A stretch of DNA of 64,000 bases from Paracoccaceae bacterium (GTDB taxonomy: Bacteria; Pseudomonadota; Alphaproteobacteria; Rhodobacterales; Rhodobacteraceae). The notes below the pieces were generated by a model. The model saw nothing but the letters and a program-made list of their open reading frames with translations. It did not search any database and was not told the DNA's origin. The position numbers and the translations under genes are program-made. The stretch is taken from positions 496,001 to 560,000 of the forward strand of contig JALHOL010000001.1 of assembly GCA_022843025.1 (NCBI GenBank), written 5' to 3'. Below, piece by piece: positions 54,148 through 64,000 of the stretch (the stretch's first letter is position 1; each line of letters opens with the position of its first letter).

Positions 54148-55524
54148 ATGACCTTGATCAGAACCCTCTCCCCCGTGCTTGCCCCCGTGTTTGGCTCAGT
54201 GCTTGCCCCGGTGCTTGCCGTAGCGATTGGCCTGTTGTCCGGCGTCTTTGCCCCTGCCGTTGCGCAGGAGCGGGGGCCTTTGCGGATCACGATCACCGAC
54301 GGCGTGATCGAACCCTTGCCTTTTGCAGTGCCCGCCTTTGTGGCCGAGAACGGCGCAGGCGGCCAATATGCCGCCGATATCACACGGGTGGTGGCGGCAG
54401 ACCTGGCCGGGACCGGGCTGTTCCGGGAAATTCCGGCCGAGGCGCATATCGCGCAGGTGTCCAGCTTTGATGCGCCTGTCTCATTTGGCGACTGGCAGGC
54501 GATCAATGCGCAGGCGCTGATCGTGGGTGCAGTCAGCGCGTCGGGCGATCAGATCGTCGTCAAGTTCCGGCTGTTCGATGTGTTCAGCGGCCAGCAGATG
54601 GGCGAGGGGCTGCAATTTGCGGGCACCCCCGGCACATGGCGGCGGATGGCGCATAAGGTGGCGGATGCCGTCTATAGCCGGATTACGGGCGAAGGCCCCT
54701 ATTTCGACAGCCGGGTTGTCTATGTGTCCGAAAGCGGGCCGAAGAACCAGCGCGTGAAGCGGTTGGCGGTCATGGATTACGACGGCGCGAATGTGGCCTA
54801 TCTGACGGATGGGTCGTCCATCGTGCTGGCCCCGCGCTTTTCGCCGACGGGGAACCAGATCCTGTTCACCAGCTATGAATCCGGGTTTCCGCGCATCTAC
54901 CTGATGGATATTGGGTCTATGCAGGTGCAGGCTTTGGCGCAGGCCGAAGGCAACATGACCTTCGCCCCGCGCTTTGCGCCCGATGGGCGGACGGTGGTGT
55001 TCAGCCTGGAACGGGGTGGGAATTCCGACATCTACGCGCTGGATATCGGCAGCGGGCAGATCCGGCAGTTGACCAATGCACCCTCGATCGAAACAGCGCC
55101 GAGCTTTTCGCCCGATGGCAGCCAGATCGTGTTTGAAAGCGACCGGTCGGGGAACCAGCAGCTGTATATCATGCCGGCAAGTGGCGGTGAGGGGCAGCGG
55201 ATTTCCAACGGGCCTGGGCGTTATGGCACGCCGGTCTGGTCGCCGCAGGGCGATTATATCGCCTTTACCAAACAGAACGCGGGCCGGTTCCATATCGGCG
55301 TGATGCGGACGGATGGCGGGGAAGAGCGGTTGCTGACCGCCTCGTTCCTGGACGAGGGTCCGACCTGGGCCCCGAATGGCCGCGTGATCATGTTCATGCG
55401 CGAAAGCGCGGGGGCGAGCGGGCAATCGGCGCTGTTCAGCGTGGATATTTCGGGCCGCAACCTGCGGCAGATTCCGACCGATGGCCCTGCCTCTGACCCG
55501 GCATGGTCGCCGCTTCTTCCATGA
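54148..55524 (+). CDS. tolB: TolB, periplasmic beta-propeller protein
   Basis: The 458-residue protein has a signal peptide (to about residue 42, ending AVAQE), an N-terminal alpha/beta domain ([26 protein letters not shown]) and a six-bladed propeller with repeats of the type [16 protein letters not shown] and [18 protein letters not shown]. TolB shuttles between Pal and the Tol inner-membrane complex. It lies 113 bases after tolA; GGAGAATGAGG precedes the ATG. pal follows after 88 bases. Confidence 0.97.
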   Translation: MTLIRTLSPVLAPVFGSVLAPVLAVAIGLLSGVFAPAVAQERGPLRITITDGVIEPLPFAVPAFVAENGAGGQYAADITRVVAADLAGTGLFREIPAEAHIAQVSSFDAPVSFGDWQAINAQALIVGAVSASGDQIVVKFRLFDVFSGQQMGEGLQFAGTPGTWRRMAHKVADAVYSRITGEGPYFDSRVVYVSESGPKNQRVKRLAVMDYDGANVAYLTDGSSIVLAPRFSPTGNQILFTSYESGFPRIYLMDIGSMQVQALAQAEGNMTFAPRFAPDGRTVVFSLERGGNSDIYALDIGSGQIRQLTNAPSIETAPSFSPDGSQIVFESDRSGNQQLYIMPASGGEGQRISNGPGRYGTPVWSPQGDYIAFTKQNAGRFHIGVMRTDGGEERLLTASFLDEGPTWAPNGRVIMFMRESAGASGQSALFSVDISGRNLRQIPTDGPASDPAWSPLLP

Positions 55525-55612
55525 GAGATGTCGCGCCGCCGATTCACAGGGCGGTGCAAAGCTGTTATCCTTGTGCGCAATCGAGCCAAGAACCCAAAAA
55601 GGAACCCTATTC

Positions 55613-56146
55613 ATGACGCTTCTTCCCAAGGCCCTTCTTGTTGTCGCCGTGCTTGGTCTGGCGGCCTGTAACAACCCTGACCGCTTTGGTGCGGGTGGTG
55701 CTGGCGGTGCCGGTGGCGCGGGCGGTATCGGCGCGGGCGGCATTGGCACGTCCGGGCTGGGCGATCCGAGCGATCCGCGCTCCATCGCCTATTTCAACCA
55801 GGCTGTCGGTGACCGCGTGCTGTTCGCGGTCGACCAATCGACCCTGTCGCCCGAAGGGCGGATGGTGTTGCAGGGGCAGGCGCAGTGGCTGAACTCCAAC
55901 CCGGATTATGCCATCATCATCGAAGGCCATGCCGATGAGCAGGGCACGCGGGAATACAACCTTGCGCTGGGCGCGCGCCGCGCCAATGCGGTGCAGGATT
56001 TCCTGATTTCGCAAGGTGTGGGCCCCAACCGGATGCGGACTGTGTCCTACGGCAAGGAACGCCCGATCGAGGTGTGTTCGGATGAGGCCTGCTATTCCAA
56101 GAACCGCCGCGCCGTGACGGTGCTGTCGATGGGCGCGGGGGCCTGA
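55613..56146 (+). CDS. pal: Peptidoglycan-associated lipoprotein Pal
   Basis: The 177-residue lipoprotein has a signal ending in lipobox LAAC (Cys near residue 19), a Gly/Ala-rich spacer (AGGAGGAGGAGGIGAGG) and an OmpA-like peptidoglycan-binding domain with IIEGHADEQGTREYNLALG and two cysteines near the C terminus. It anchors the outer membrane to the cell wall and to TolA/TolB. ATG 55613 follows AAAAAGGA. A longer frame upstream has no signal peptide and was rejected. Confidence 0.97.
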   Translation: MTLLPKALLVVAVLGLAACNNPDRFGAGGAGGAGGAGGIGAGGIGTSGLGDPSDPRSIAYFNQAVGDRVLFAVDQSTLSPEGRMVLQGQAQWLNSNPDYAIIIEGHADEQGTREYNLALGARRANAVQDFLISQGVGPNRMRTVSYGKERPIEVCSDEACYSKNRRAVTVLSMGAGA

Positions 56147-56150
56147 TCCG

Positions 56151-56984
56151 ATGCGGATGATCCGCCTGTTCCTGGTGATGGCCTTTCTGCCTGTGGCTGG
56201 TTTTGCGCAGGATGCGCAGACACTGGCCGATATCCGTGCGCAGATTTCGCAGCTTCAGGCTGAGTTCAACAGCCTGAAGTCCGAACTTGTCACCTCGGGC
56301 GCGGCAGCGACCGGGGCGGCAGGGGGCGATGCCTTGCAGCGCATGGACGCCATCGAGGCCGCGCTGACACGGCTGACATCCAAGACGGAAGAGGTGGAGC
56401 TAAAGCTGAACCGCGTGGTCACCGATGGGACGAACCGTATCGGTGACCTTGAGTTCCGGCTGTGCGAACTGGAAGAGGGCTGCGATATCGCAGCCCTTGG
56501 CGATACGGCACCGCTGGGTGGCGGCGTGGCCGGGGCGACGGCCCCCGTGGCCCCGGCGACCCCCGACCCTGCCGCCGGAGGGACCGCTGCGCCGGAACTG
56601 GCCATCGGCGAACAGGCGGATTTTGACCGGGCCAAGGAGGTGCTCGGTCAAGGTGACTTTCGCGCCGCTGCAGACCTCTTTGCGACCTTTGCCCAATCCT
56701 ACCCGGGTGGCCCCCTGACGCAGGAAGCGCATTTCCTGCGTGGCGAGTCGCTGAGCCAGCTTGGCGACACCTCCGGGGCCGCGCGCAGTTATCTTGAGGC
56801 GTTTTCGGGCCAGCCTTCAGGGCCACAGGCAGCGCCTGCGCTGCTGAAGCTGGGGCAGGCGCTGGGCGCGCTGGGCCAGACGCCCGAAGCCTGTGTCACC
56901 TTGCAGGAAGTGGGGACGCGTTTCCCCGGATCGGCCGAGGCATCCAATGCCACACTGGCCATGCAGGGGCTGGGCTGTCTCTGA
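56151..56984 (+). CDS. cpoB: CpoB/YbgF, Tol-Pal coordinator protein
   Basis: The 277-residue periplasmic protein has a signal peptide (LFLVMAFLPVAGFA), an N-terminal trimerising coiled coil (about 22-105, ADIRAQISQLQAEFNSL), a Pro/Ala linker and TPR repeats (about 155-270; GDFRAAADLFATFAQSYPGG). CpoB couples Tol-Pal motion with PBP1B-driven septal wall synthesis in E. coli. It starts 4 bases after pal and ends in CTGA, where the next gene may initiate. Confidence 0.93.
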   Translation: MRMIRLFLVMAFLPVAGFAQDAQTLADIRAQISQLQAEFNSLKSELVTSGAAATGAAGGDALQRMDAIEAALTRLTSKTEEVELKLNRVVTDGTNRIGDLEFRLCELEEGCDIAALGDTAPLGGGVAGATAPVAPATPDPAAGGTAAPELAIGEQADFDRAKEVLGQGDFRAAADLFATFAQSYPGGPLTQEAHFLRGESLSQLGDTSGAARSYLEAFSGQPSGPQAAPALLKLGQALGALGQTPEACVTLQEVGTRFPGSAEASNATLAMQGLGCL

Positions 56985-58210
56985 CCCGGGACGTTGCCGA
57001 TATCTTCCGCCGGGGCCTTGGCCCGGCCGGGAAAGAGGCGCTGGGGCTGGCTGTGTCGGGTGGCGGGGATTCGCTGGCCATGCTGTATCTGGCGGTCGAG
57101 GCGGGCTGCGATGTTGCAGTGGCGACGGTGGATCACGGCTTGCGCCCTGAGGCCGCAGCAGAGGCGGCAGCGGTGGCCGGGGTTTGTGCCGGGCTGGGTG
57201 TGCCGCATGAGATCTTGCACTGGCATTGGGACGGCGCGGGCAACCTTCAGGATGCCGCGCGACGTGGCCGGACGGCGCTGCTGGCCGATTGGGCGCAGCG
57301 GCGCGGGCTGCGGACTGTGGCGCTGGGCCATACCGAAGATGACATTGCCGAGACGTTCCTGATGCGGCTTGCCCGTGATGCGGGGGTGGATGGGCTGGCC
57401 GCCATGGCGGCGCGGCGCGAGGTGGCGGGCGTGGTGTTCCTGCGCCCCTTGCTGGCGGCCAGCCGGGCCGATCTGCGGGCGTGGCTCTTGGGCCGGGGGC
57501 TGCCTTGGGCGGACGACCCGTCGAATGAGGATGAGCGGTTCGACCGTGTGCGCGCCCGCCGGGCGCTGGCCGCGATGGCCGAGGTGGGCGCGGGCGGGGC
57601 CGAGATTGCGGCGCTGGCGGCCAAGATGGCCGATGTCCGCGCCGCGCTGGAAGCGGCGACAGCGGATGCGGCGGCGCGCATCCTGCGGGTGGATGCGGGC
57701 GATGTGATCGTGGATGTAGGCGGGCTTGCAGCGCAGCCTGCGGAAATTCGCCGCCGGTTGCTGCTGGCCACGCTGATCTGGATCGCATCGGCGGAATACG
57801 GGCCACGCGGGGCCGAGATGGAGCGCTTTGTCGCAGCCGCGCTGGAGGGGCGCCCGGCCACGCTGGCGGGCTGCAAGACAAGCCATGCGCGCGGGCGGAT
57901 GCGGGTGACGCGGGAACTGCGGGCAGTGGCCGCGCTGGAATGTCCGGCGGATGCGCTGTGGGATGGCCGGTGGCGGGTTTCCGGCCCGGAAACCAACGGC
58001 TTGACCCTGCGCGCGCTGGGCGAGGCAGGCCTTGCCGCCTGTCCGGACTGGCGGGCGGCGGCGCATCCACGGGCGACGCTTCTGGCCAGCCCGGCCGTGT
58101 GGCATGGGGAGGTGTTGGTGGCGGCCCCGCTGGCCGGATTTGGGGCCGGCTGGGCGGCGCAGTGCCATCCGCCCAAAGGCCCCCTGGGTGCGGCACCTTT
58201 ATCGCATTGA
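56981..58210 (+). CDS. tilS: tRNA(Ile)-lysidine synthase TilS, probable CTG start
   Basis: TilS makes lysidine at C34 of tRNA-Ile(CAU). The PP-loop is LAVSGGGDSLAML, followed by VDHGLRPEA, GHTEDDIAETFLMRL and the region DDPSNEDERFDRVRAR. The only standard start codon, GTG 57053, lies inside the PP-loop. The frame is open upstream and reads TRDVADIFRRGLGPAGKEAL, a normal TilS lead-in. CTG at 56981 overlaps the cpoB stop as CTGA, mirroring ATGA overlaps elsewhere here, and gives about 409 residues. GTG 57053 would remove residues needed for ATP binding. Confidence 0.85.
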   Translation: MTRDVADIFRRGLGPAGKEALGLAVSGGGDSLAMLYLAVEAGCDVAVATVDHGLRPEAAAEAAAVAGVCAGLGVPHEILHWHWDGAGNLQDAARRGRTALLADWAQRRGLRTVALGHTEDDIAETFLMRLARDAGVDGLAAMAARREVAGVVFLRPLLAASRADLRAWLLGRGLPWADDPSNEDERFDRVRARRALAAMAEVGAGGAEIAALAAKMADVRAALEAATADAAARILRVDAGDVIVDVGGLAAQPAEIRRRLLLATLIWIASAEYGPRGAEMERFVAAALEGRPATLAGCKTSHARGRMRVTRELRAVAALECPADALWDGRWRVSGPETNGLTLRALGEAGLAACPDWRAAAHPRATLLASPAVWHGEVLVAAPLAGFGAGWAAQCHPPKGPLGAAPLSH

Positions 58211-58290
58211 ACCCTTGGGGTTTATCTCTATCTTAAAGGATAAGGGTCGCTGGCCGTTTCTGGTCTTGCGGCGGTATGAGGAGAGACTTC

Positions 58291-60201
58291 GTGGGTAATG
58301 CACGAAATATCGCATTCTGGGTTGTCCTGTTTCTGTTGATCCTGGCCTTGTTCAACCTGTTCAGCGGGAACCAGACGACCAGTTCGTCGCGGACATTGTC
58401 CTATTCTGAATTCATCACCCGCGTCGACAGCGGCGAAGTGCAGAGCGTGACGCTGGATGGCGAACGGGTTCTGGTCCGCGCGCGGGACGGGTCGCAATAT
58501 GTGACGATCAAGCCGGATGGCGAAGTTCTGACGGATCGCCTGATCGACAAGGGCGTGGAAGTGAAGGCCGAGGCGCAGGAGCAATCGGGTTTCATGTCCG
58601 TGATCGGCATTTGGTTGCCGTTCCTTGTGCTGATCGGTGTCTGGATCTTCTTCATGAACCGGATGCAGGGCGGCGGCCGTGGCGGCGCGATGGGCTTTGG
58701 CAAATCGCGGGCGAAGCTGCTGACCGAAAAGCATGGCCGGGTGACGTTTGACGACGTGGCCGGTATCGACGAGGCCAAGGAAGAGCTGGAAGAGATCGTG
58801 GAATTCCTGCGCAACCCGCAGAAGTTCAGCCGTCTGGGCGGCAAGATCCCGAAAGGCGCGCTGCTTGTTGGCCCGCCCGGTACTGGTAAGACGCTGCTGG
58901 CGCGTGCCATCGCGGGCGAGGCTGGGGTGCCGTTCTTTACGATCTCTGGTTCCGATTTCGTGGAAATGTTCGTGGGCGTGGGCGCAAGCCGCGTGCGCGA
59001 CATGTTCGAACAGGCCAAGAAGAACGCGCCTTGCATCGTCTTCATCGACGAGATCGACGCCGTGGGCCGTGCGCGCGGTGTGGGCATCGGCGGTGGCAAT
59101 GACGAACGCGAACAGACCTTGAACCAGTTGCTGGTCGAGATGGACGGGTTTGAGGCGAATGAAGGCGTGATCATCGTCGCGGCCACCAACCGCAAAGACG
59201 TGCTGGACCCGGCGCTGCTGCGCCCCGGCCGTTTTGACCGGACGATCCATGTGCCGAACCCCGATATCAAGGGGCGTGAAAAGATCCTGAACGTGCACGC
59301 CCGCAAGGTGCCGCTGGGGCCGGATGTTGATCTGCGTACCATCGCACGCGGCACGCCGGGCTTTTCGGGTGCAGACCTGATGAATCTGGTGAACGAGGCG
59401 GCGCTGATGGCCGCCCGCGTGGGCCGCCGGTTCGTGACGATGGAAGATTTCGAGCAGGCCAAGGACAAGGTCATGATGGGCGCAGAGCGCCGGTCGATGG
59501 TCTTGACCGCTGACCAGAAGGAAAAGACCGCCTATCACGAAGCAGGCCATGCCATCGTGGGCATGAACATGCCGAAATGTGACCCGGTCTATAAGGCCAC
59601 GATCATCCCGCGCGGCGGCGCCCTTGGGATGGTTGTCAGCCTGCCCGAGATGGACCGGCTGAACATGCACAAGGATGAAGGCAAGCAGAAGATCGCCATG
59701 ACCATGGCGGGCAAGGCTGCCGAGATCATCAAGTATGGCGAAGAGGGTGTCTCCTCTGGTCCGGCGGGCGATATCCAGCAGGCATCTTCCTTGGCGCGAG
59801 CCATGGTGATGCGCTGGGGTATGTCGGACAAGGTCGGCAACATCGACTATGCCGAGGCGCATGAAGGCTATCAGGGCAATACGGCGGGCTTTTCGGTTTC
59901 CGCCGATACCAAGACGCTGATCGAATCCGAAGTGAAGCGGCTGATCGACGAAGGCTATGAAACCGCGCGGCGGGTTCTGCTGGAGAAAGCCGATGATTTC
60001 GAGCGGTTGGCCAAGGGCCTGCTGGAATATGAAACGCTGACCGGTGACGAAATCCGCAAGGTGATTGCGGGTGAGACATTGGGCAAGGATGATGACGCGG
60101 ACAAGCCTGCCTCGGGCGGTGGTGCCACGTCGATTGCGGCCATCCCCAAGACCAAGCCCAAGGCCCCCAAGGCCGGGCCGGAGCCTGAACCGGTTCTGTA
60201 G
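58291..60201 (+). CDS. ftsH: ATP-dependent zinc metalloprotease FtsH
   Basis: The 636-residue membrane AAA+ protease has two transmembrane helices (about 6-24 and 100-120), Walker A GPPGTGKT at 194-201, Walker [12 protein letters not shown], the second region of homology [17 protein letters not shown] and the zinc site HEAGH at 416-420. It degrades damaged membrane proteins and regulators. GTG 58291 gives the family N terminus [14 protein letters not shown] and has AGGAGAG 5 bases upstream; ATG 58276 would overlap that ribosome site. A strong terminator follows the stop. Confidence 0.97.
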   Translation: MGNARNIAFWVVLFLLILALFNLFSGNQTTSSSRTLSYSEFITRVDSGEVQSVTLDGERVLVRARDGSQYVTIKPDGEVLTDRLIDKGVEVKAEAQEQSGFMSVIGIWLPFLVLIGVWIFFMNRMQGGGRGGAMGFGKSRAKLLTEKHGRVTFDDVAGIDEAKEELEEIVEFLRNPQKFSRLGGKIPKGALLVGPPGTGKTLLARAIAGEAGVPFFTISGSDFVEMFVGVGASRVRDMFEQAKKNAPCIVFIDEIDAVGRARGVGIGGGNDEREQTLNQLLVEMDGFEANEGVIIVAATNRKDVLDPALLRPGRFDRTIHVPNPDIKGREKILNVHARKVPLGPDVDLRTIARGTPGFSGADLMNLVNEAALMAARVGRRFVTMEDFEQAKDKVMMGAERRSMVLTADQKEKTAYHEAGHAIVGMNMPKCDPVYKATIIPRGGALGMVVSLPEMDRLNMHKDEGKQKIAMTMAGKAAEIIKYGEEGVSSGPAGDIQQASSLARAMVMRWGMSDKVGNIDYAEAHEGYQGNTAGFSVSADTKTLIESEVKRLIDEGYETARRVLLEKADDFERLAKGLLEYETLTGDEIRKVIAGETLGKDDDADKPASGGGATSIAAIPKTKPKAPKAGPEPEPVL

Positions 60202-60218
60202 CCAGGTCTCGACTGCGG

Positions 60219-60256
60219 AAAAAGCCCTGGAACCCGTGATGGTTCCGGGGCTTTTG
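60219..60256 (+). terminator. Rho-independent terminator after ftsH
   Basis: A 15-bp stem (60220-60234 with 60241-60255, one G-U pair) around a 6-base loop, with A's before and T's at the base of the stem (CTTTT). It closes the tol-pal/tilS/ftsH block and can work in both directions. Confidence 0.88.
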
Positions 60257-60331
60257 TCTGGCTGCCTTGCCTCGGGCGAGCAGGCGCGGGTAGATGGTAG
60301 CCTGTTCGAACAACCTTGCGCCGGGGGTGAC

Positions 60332-60931
60332 ATGCCTGTTCTGAAACCGACAGAGTTCTACGCCCGCATCACCTGGCTTGGCCGGGTGCCGGACCGTAAG
60401 GCGGCGCTGGCGGCCGAGGCGGTGGACAGTTTGCGCGTGCTGTTTTCCGGGCCGGAGGGCGAAGATCACGGCGGGCTGACGCGGCCGAGTTGCAGCCGCG
60501 TGGTGGCGCAATATCCCAAGGGGACGGAAATCCGTAATACGCGGCAGTTCACCGTGCTGTCGGCCGAGGAATTGGCGGATACCGCCGCGCGGATGGGGCT
60601 GGCGGCGCTGGACCCGGCGCTGCTGGGGGCAACGATGGTTGTGGAGGGCATCCCCGATTTCACCCGCATCCCGCCATCCAGCCGCTTGCAGGGCGAGGGT
60701 GGCGCGACGCTGGTGGTGGATATAGAGAACCGGTCCTGCCAGTTGCCCGCCAAACCCATCGAGGCGCGCCATCCCGGTTTCGGGGCAAAGTTCAAATCCG
60801 CCGCCAATGGGCGGCGCGGCATCACGGCATGGGTGGAGCGTGAGGGACAGTTCCGCCTTGGCGAAACCCTCCGCCTTCACATCCCCGATCAACCGGTCTG
60901 GGCGCATCTGGATGCGGCGCGGCGGGGCTGA
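60332..60931 (+). CDS. MOSC domain-containing protein
   Basis: The 199-residue product starts MPVLKPTEFYARITWLG. It contains EDHGGLTRPSCSR with a conserved cysteine, KGTEIRNTRQFTVLSAEEL and RRGITAWVEREGQFRLGETLRL, the pattern of MOSC domains. MOSC proteins carry molybdenum cofactor or sulfur, but the role of this one is unknown. ATG 60332 has GGGGG about 5 bases before it; a longer frame overlapping ftsH was rejected. It is probably independent of the ftsH unit because of the terminator. Confidence 0.85.
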   Translation: MPVLKPTEFYARITWLGRVPDRKAALAAEAVDSLRVLFSGPEGEDHGGLTRPSCSRVVAQYPKGTEIRNTRQFTVLSAEELADTAARMGLAALDPALLGATMVVEGIPDFTRIPPSSRLQGEGGATLVVDIENRSCQLPAKPIEARHPGFGAKFKSAANGRRGITAWVEREGQFRLGETLRLHIPDQPVWAHLDAARRG

Positions 60932-61114
60932 TTCCCTGTAGGGAAAATTTGTTTCACTGCGGATAATTCCCCGGTGCGATGGGGCGGGTTTCCGATCGGA
61001 AACGCCCGGTGGCGAATCTGGGGGCGAACATGTCGGAAAAGCCCCTCTCAATGCACGTTTCCCCCGCTATCACGTCGGAAACGGGGGAAGAACCCCGCAA
61101 AGGGAGCTTGGGAC

Positions 61115-62788
61115 ATGGCCGTTAAAACCGACATCGAGATTGCACGCGAAGCCAAGAAGAAGCCGATCATGGAGATCGGCGCAAAGCTGGGCATCCCGTC
61201 CGATCATCTTCTGCCCTATGGCCATGACAAGGCGAAGGTGAGCCAGGAGTTCATCAAATCGCTGGCAGGCAAGCCCGATGGCAAGCTGATCCTCGTCACC
61301 GCGATCAACCCGACGCCTGCGGGTGAGGGCAAGACGACGACGACTGTGGGCCTGGGCGATGGCCTGAACCGCATCGGCAAGAAGGCGGTGATCTGTATCC
61401 GCGAGGCAAGCCTTGGCCCGAACTTCGGGATGAAGGGTGGTGCTGCGGGCGGCGGTTACGCGCAGGTCGTGCCGATGGAGGAGATGAACCTTCACTTCAC
61501 CGGCGATTTCCACGCGATCACGTCTGCCCATAACCTGCTGTCGGCGATGATCGACAACCATATCTATTGGGGCAACAGCCTGGACATCGACGAGCGCCGC
61601 ATCGTCTGGCGCCGGGTGATGGACATGAACGACCGCGCGCTGCGCGACATGGTGGTGTCGCTGGGTGGGGTTTCCAACGGCTTCCCGCGCCAGACCGGGT
61701 TTGACATCACCGTGGCGTCCGAGGTCATGGCGATCCTGTGCCTGTCCAATGATCTGGACGATCTGCAAAAGCGGCTGGGCGATATCGTGGTTGCCTATAC
61801 CCGCGAGAAGAAGCCGATCTATTGCCGCGACATCAAGGCCGACGGCGCGATGACGGTGCTGCTGAAAGATGCGATGCAGCCGAACCTTGTGCAGACGCTG
61901 GAGAACAACCCGGCCTTCGTGCATGGCGGGCCGTTCGCCAACATCGCGCATGGCTGCAACTCGGTCATCGCGACCAAGACCGCGCTGAAGCTGGGTGAAT
62001 ATGTCGTCACCGAAGCCGGGTTCGGGGCCGATCTGGGCGCCGAAAAGTTCTTCGACATCAAGTGCCGCAAGGCCGGGCTGAAGCCCGCTGCCGCCGTGAT
62101 CGTGGCGACCGTGCGCGCGATGAAGATGAACGGCGGCGTGGCCAAGGCCGATCTGGGGGCCGAGAATGTGGAGGCGGTCAAGAAGGGCTGCCCGAACCTG
62201 GGCCGCCATATCGCCAACGTGAAAGGTTTTGGCGTGCCGGTGGTGGTGGCGATCAACCACTTCTTCAGCGATACCGATGCCGAGATCGAGGCCGTGAAGG
62301 CCTATGTCGCCGAGCAAGGCGCCGAGGCGATCCTGTGCAAGCACTGGGCGCAGGGGTCGGCTGGGATCGAGGATCTGGCGAAGAAGGTCGTGTCGCTGGC
62401 AGAAGGGCCGTCGAACTTTGCGCCGCTTTACCCTGATGATCTGGGCCTGTTTGCCAAGATCGAAGCCATCGCCAAAGGCATCTACCGCGCCGATGGCGTC
62501 GAGGCGGACAAGTCGATCCGCGATCAGCTGAAAGGCTGGGAAGCGGCGGGCTATGGCCATCTGCCGATCTGCATCGCCAAGACGCAGTATTCGTTCACCA
62601 CCGATCCCACTGTGCGCGGTGCGCCGACCGGGTTCACCATTCCGGTGCGCGAAGTGCGGTTGTCTGCCGGGGCCGGGTTCATCGTGGCAATCTGCGGTGA
62701 GATCATGACGATGCCGGGCCTGCCCAAGGTGCCGAGCGCCGAAGTGATCCGGTTGAACGATCAGGGCCATGTCGAGGGGCTGTTCTGA
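61115..62788 (+). CDS. fhs: Formate--tetrahydrofolate ligase
   Basis: Fhs joins formate to tetrahydrofolate using ATP, giving 10-formyl-THF. The 557-residue product has the nucleotide-binding [18 protein letters not shown] starting at residue 67, [33 protein letters not shown] and the C-terminal [19 protein letters not shown] lies before ATG 61115. It is followed by chorismate mutase and folD on the same strand. With FolD it links formate to methylene-THF. Confidence 0.96.
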   Translation: MAVKTDIEIAREAKKKPIMEIGAKLGIPSDHLLPYGHDKAKVSQEFIKSLAGKPDGKLILVTAINPTPAGEGKTTTTVGLGDGLNRIGKKAVICIREASLGPNFGMKGGAAGGGYAQVVPMEEMNLHFTGDFHAITSAHNLLSAMIDNHIYWGNSLDIDERRIVWRRVMDMNDRALRDMVVSLGGVSNGFPRQTGFDITVASEVMAILCLSNDLDDLQKRLGDIVVAYTREKKPIYCRDIKADGAMTVLLKDAMQPNLVQTLENNPAFVHGGPFANIAHGCNSVIATKTALKLGEYVVTEAGFGADLGAEKFFDIKCRKAGLKPAAAVIVATVRAMKMNGGVAKADLGAENVEAVKKGCPNLGRHIANVKGFGVPVVVAINHFFSDTDAEIEAVKAYVAEQGAEAILCKHWAQGSAGIEDLAKKVVSLAEGPSNFAPLYPDDLGLFAKIEAIAKGIYRADGVEADKSIRDQLKGWEAAGYGHLPICIAKTQYSFTTDPTVRGAPTGFTIPVREVRLSAGAGFIVAICGEIMTMPGLPKVPSAEVIRLNDQGHVEGLF

Positions 62789-62857
62789 CCCGATCTGTCG
62801 CGTTGTCCTTCCGGGATGGCTCTATTACATGAGAGCCATCCTGAGAGGGGGCGAGGC

Positions 62858-63154
62858 ATGAAGAGGCCAGAAGACTGTACCACGATGGCCGATATCCGGG
62901 CCGAGATCGACAGGCTGGATGCGGAACTGGTGGGGCTGTTCGCGCAGCGGACGGCCTATATCGACCGGGCAGCGGCGATCAAGGAACAGGTCGGGCTGCC
63001 GGCGCGGATCGAGGATCGCGTGGAGCAGGTCGTGGAAAACGTGCGGCGTCATGCGGTGGCCCATGGGTTGCCGCCGGACAAGCTGGAAAAGCTGTGGCGC
63101 AAGCTGATCGATTGGTCGATCGAGCGCGAGGAAGACCACCTGCGCAAAGGCTGA
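62858..63154 (+). CDS. Chorismate mutase (AroQ class)
   Basis: The 98-residue all-helical product begins MKRPEDCTTMADIRAEIDRL and carries the AroQ residues in DRLDAELVGLFAQRTAYIDRAA, RVEQVVENVRRHA and KLWRKLIDWSIEREE. It converts chorismate to prephenate, or could act as a PchB-like lyase. GGGGCGAGG lies before ATG 62858; a 14-residue upstream extension is rejected. It lies 69 bases after fhs and 51 before folD, and probably shares their transcript. Confidence 0.88.
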   Translation: MKRPEDCTTMADIRAEIDRLDAELVGLFAQRTAYIDRAAAIKEQVGLPARIEDRVEQVVENVRRHAVAHGLPPDKLEKLWRKLIDWSIEREEDHLRKG

Positions 63155-63205
63155 TATCGGGTTGCCTGTGCCGCGGTCTGGGAAAAACGAAGAAGGATCA
63201 GGGAC

Positions 63206-64000
63206 ATGACGGCCAAGGTGATCGACGGCAAGGCCTTTGCGGCGACTGTGCGCGGGCAGGTGGCGGCGCATGTGGCGCGGATAAAGGAAGAGCAGGGGAT
63301 CACGCCGGGATTGGCCGTGGTTCTGGTGGGCGAAGACCCGGCGAGCCAGGTCTATGTGCGCAACAAGCACGCCTCCACCATCGAAGTTGGGATGAACAGC
63401 TTTGAGCATCGCCTGAGCGCCGAGACGGGCGAGGCAGAGTTGCTGGCGCTGATCGACACGCTGAATGCCGATCCGGCGGTGCATGGCATTCTGGTACAAT
63501 TGCCGCTGCCGGGGCATCTGAATTCCGAACTGGTCATCAACCGGATTGATCCGGCCAAGGATGTGGACGGGTTCCATATCTCGAACGTCGGGCTGTTGGG
63601 GACAGGGCAGAAGTCGATGGTGCCCTGCACGCCGCTGGGCTGCCTGATGATGCTGCGCGATCACCATGGCAAGCTGGCGGGGCTGAACGCGGTTGTGGTG
63701 GGGCGGTCCAACATCGTGGGCAAGCCGATGGCGCAATTGCTGTTGGGCGATAGCTGCACGGTGACGATTGCGCATAGCCGGACCAAGGATCTGGCCGAGG
63801 TGTGCAAGCGGGCGGACATTCTGGTGGCGGCCGTGGGGCGGCCCGAGATGATTACCGGCGATATGGTGCGGCCGGGGGCCACGGTGATTGACGTGGGCAT
63901 CAACCGGATCGAGCGGGATGGCAAAGCCAAGCTGGTTGGCGACGTTCACTATGAGAGTGCCGCCGCTGTGGCGGGGGCGATCACCCCGGTGCCGGGTGGG
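63206..64000 (+). CDS. folD: Bifunctional methylene-THF dehydrogenase / methenyl-THF cyclohydrolase FolD (3' end outside window)
   Basis: FolD interconverts methylene-, methenyl- and 10-formyl-THF. The first 265 codons are visible, starting [20 protein letters not shown]. Motifs present are [12 protein letters not shown] (catalytic Lys of YVRNK), [22 protein letters not shown] and the NADP-site sequence [17 protein letters not shown]. The frame stays open to the window end at [11 protein letters not shown], where about 30 residues are missing. GAAGGA precedes the ATG. It completes the fhs-folD one-carbon pair. Confidence 0.95.
   Translation, partial: MTAKVIDGKAFAATVRGQVAAHVARIKEEQGITPGLAVVLVGEDPASQVYVRNKHASTIEVGMNSFEHRLSAETGEAELLALIDTLNADPAVHGILVQLPLPGHLNSELVINRIDPAKDVDGFHISNVGLLGTGQKSMVPCTPLGCLMMLRDHHGKLAGLNAVVVGRSNIVGKPMAQLLLGDSCTVTIAHSRTKDLAEVCKRADILVAAVGRPEMITGDMVRPGATVIDVGINRIERDGKAKLVGDVHYESAAAVAGAITPVPGG

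Noticed and set aside
1-64000. CRISPR arrays, insertion sequences, prophage genes
   Set aside because: No regularly spaced repeats, transposase, integrase or phage structural genes were seen on either strand.

Overview
The window is GC-rich DNA, densely coded on both strands. Gene content and family-level resemblance point to an alphaproteobacterium of the Rhodobacteraceae (Rhodobacter/Gemmobacter-like). Supporting signs are the zinc-LID adenylate kinase, the AcuI-type reductase, TRAP transport, an RTX metalloprotease with an N-terminal Cys-x2-Cys, the infA-maf-RNase G-yacG-tRNA-Phe order and GC-rich third codon positions. This is inference from sequence reading, not from a search.

Layout. 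0-2.5 kb: end of ruvA, htpX, ruvB, then three stacked hairpins. 2.7-13.5 kb: a hypothetical gene and an acetate block: acs, adk, a two-subunit Na+/solute symporter, a cNMP/CBS/DUF294 regulator, a small membrane protein, a single-domain response regulator, and a membrane PAS protein fused to a DnaQ-type exonuclease. 13.5-19.6 kb, minus strand: acuI and a four-gene imelysin/di-haem/imelysin/DUF1513 operon, probably for iron acquisition. 19.8-23 kb, minus strand: an arsenic operon (arsR-arsC fusion, gapdh, arsJ). 23.1-25.5 kb: bestrophin and a GMC oxidoreductase.

25.6-33.8 kb: an aerobic CO dehydrogenase cluster: MHYT-LytTR regulator, coxM, coxS, coxL, coxD, coxE, coxF, then a 42-residue overlapping ORF. 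CoxL carries the form I active-site motif AYRCSFR. Three direct repeats of LytTR type lie just upstream of coxM. 34.1-44.6 kb: a hexuronate/unsaturated-uronate catabolic block with its own GntR regulator and TRAP transporter (kdgK, gntR, uxaC, dctPQM, kdgF-like cupin, kduI, kduD, uxuB, uxuA). Its codon use differs from the flanks and it ends beside tRNA-Phe, so it looks like an acquired island.

44.7-50.8 kb, minus strand: tRNA-Phe(GAA), yacG, RNase G/E, maf, infA, a secreted serralysin-like protease, a hypothetical gene, a nitrilase-family amidase and a glycine-zipper lipoprotein. 51-60.2 kb: ybgC-tolQ-tolR-tolA-tolB-pal-cpoB-tilS-ftsH, the envelope-constriction block; tilS appears to start at CTG. 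60.3-64 kb: a MOSC protein, fhs, chorismate mutase and folD (cut by the window end), a one-carbon/aromatic block.

No CRISPR array, prophage, insertion sequence or rRNA was seen. The observations I rate highest are the LytTR-type triple repeat upstream of coxM, the kinase-like/exonuclease fusion in the acetate block, the zinc-link-less RNase G that overlaps yacG, and the uronate island at tRNA-Phe.
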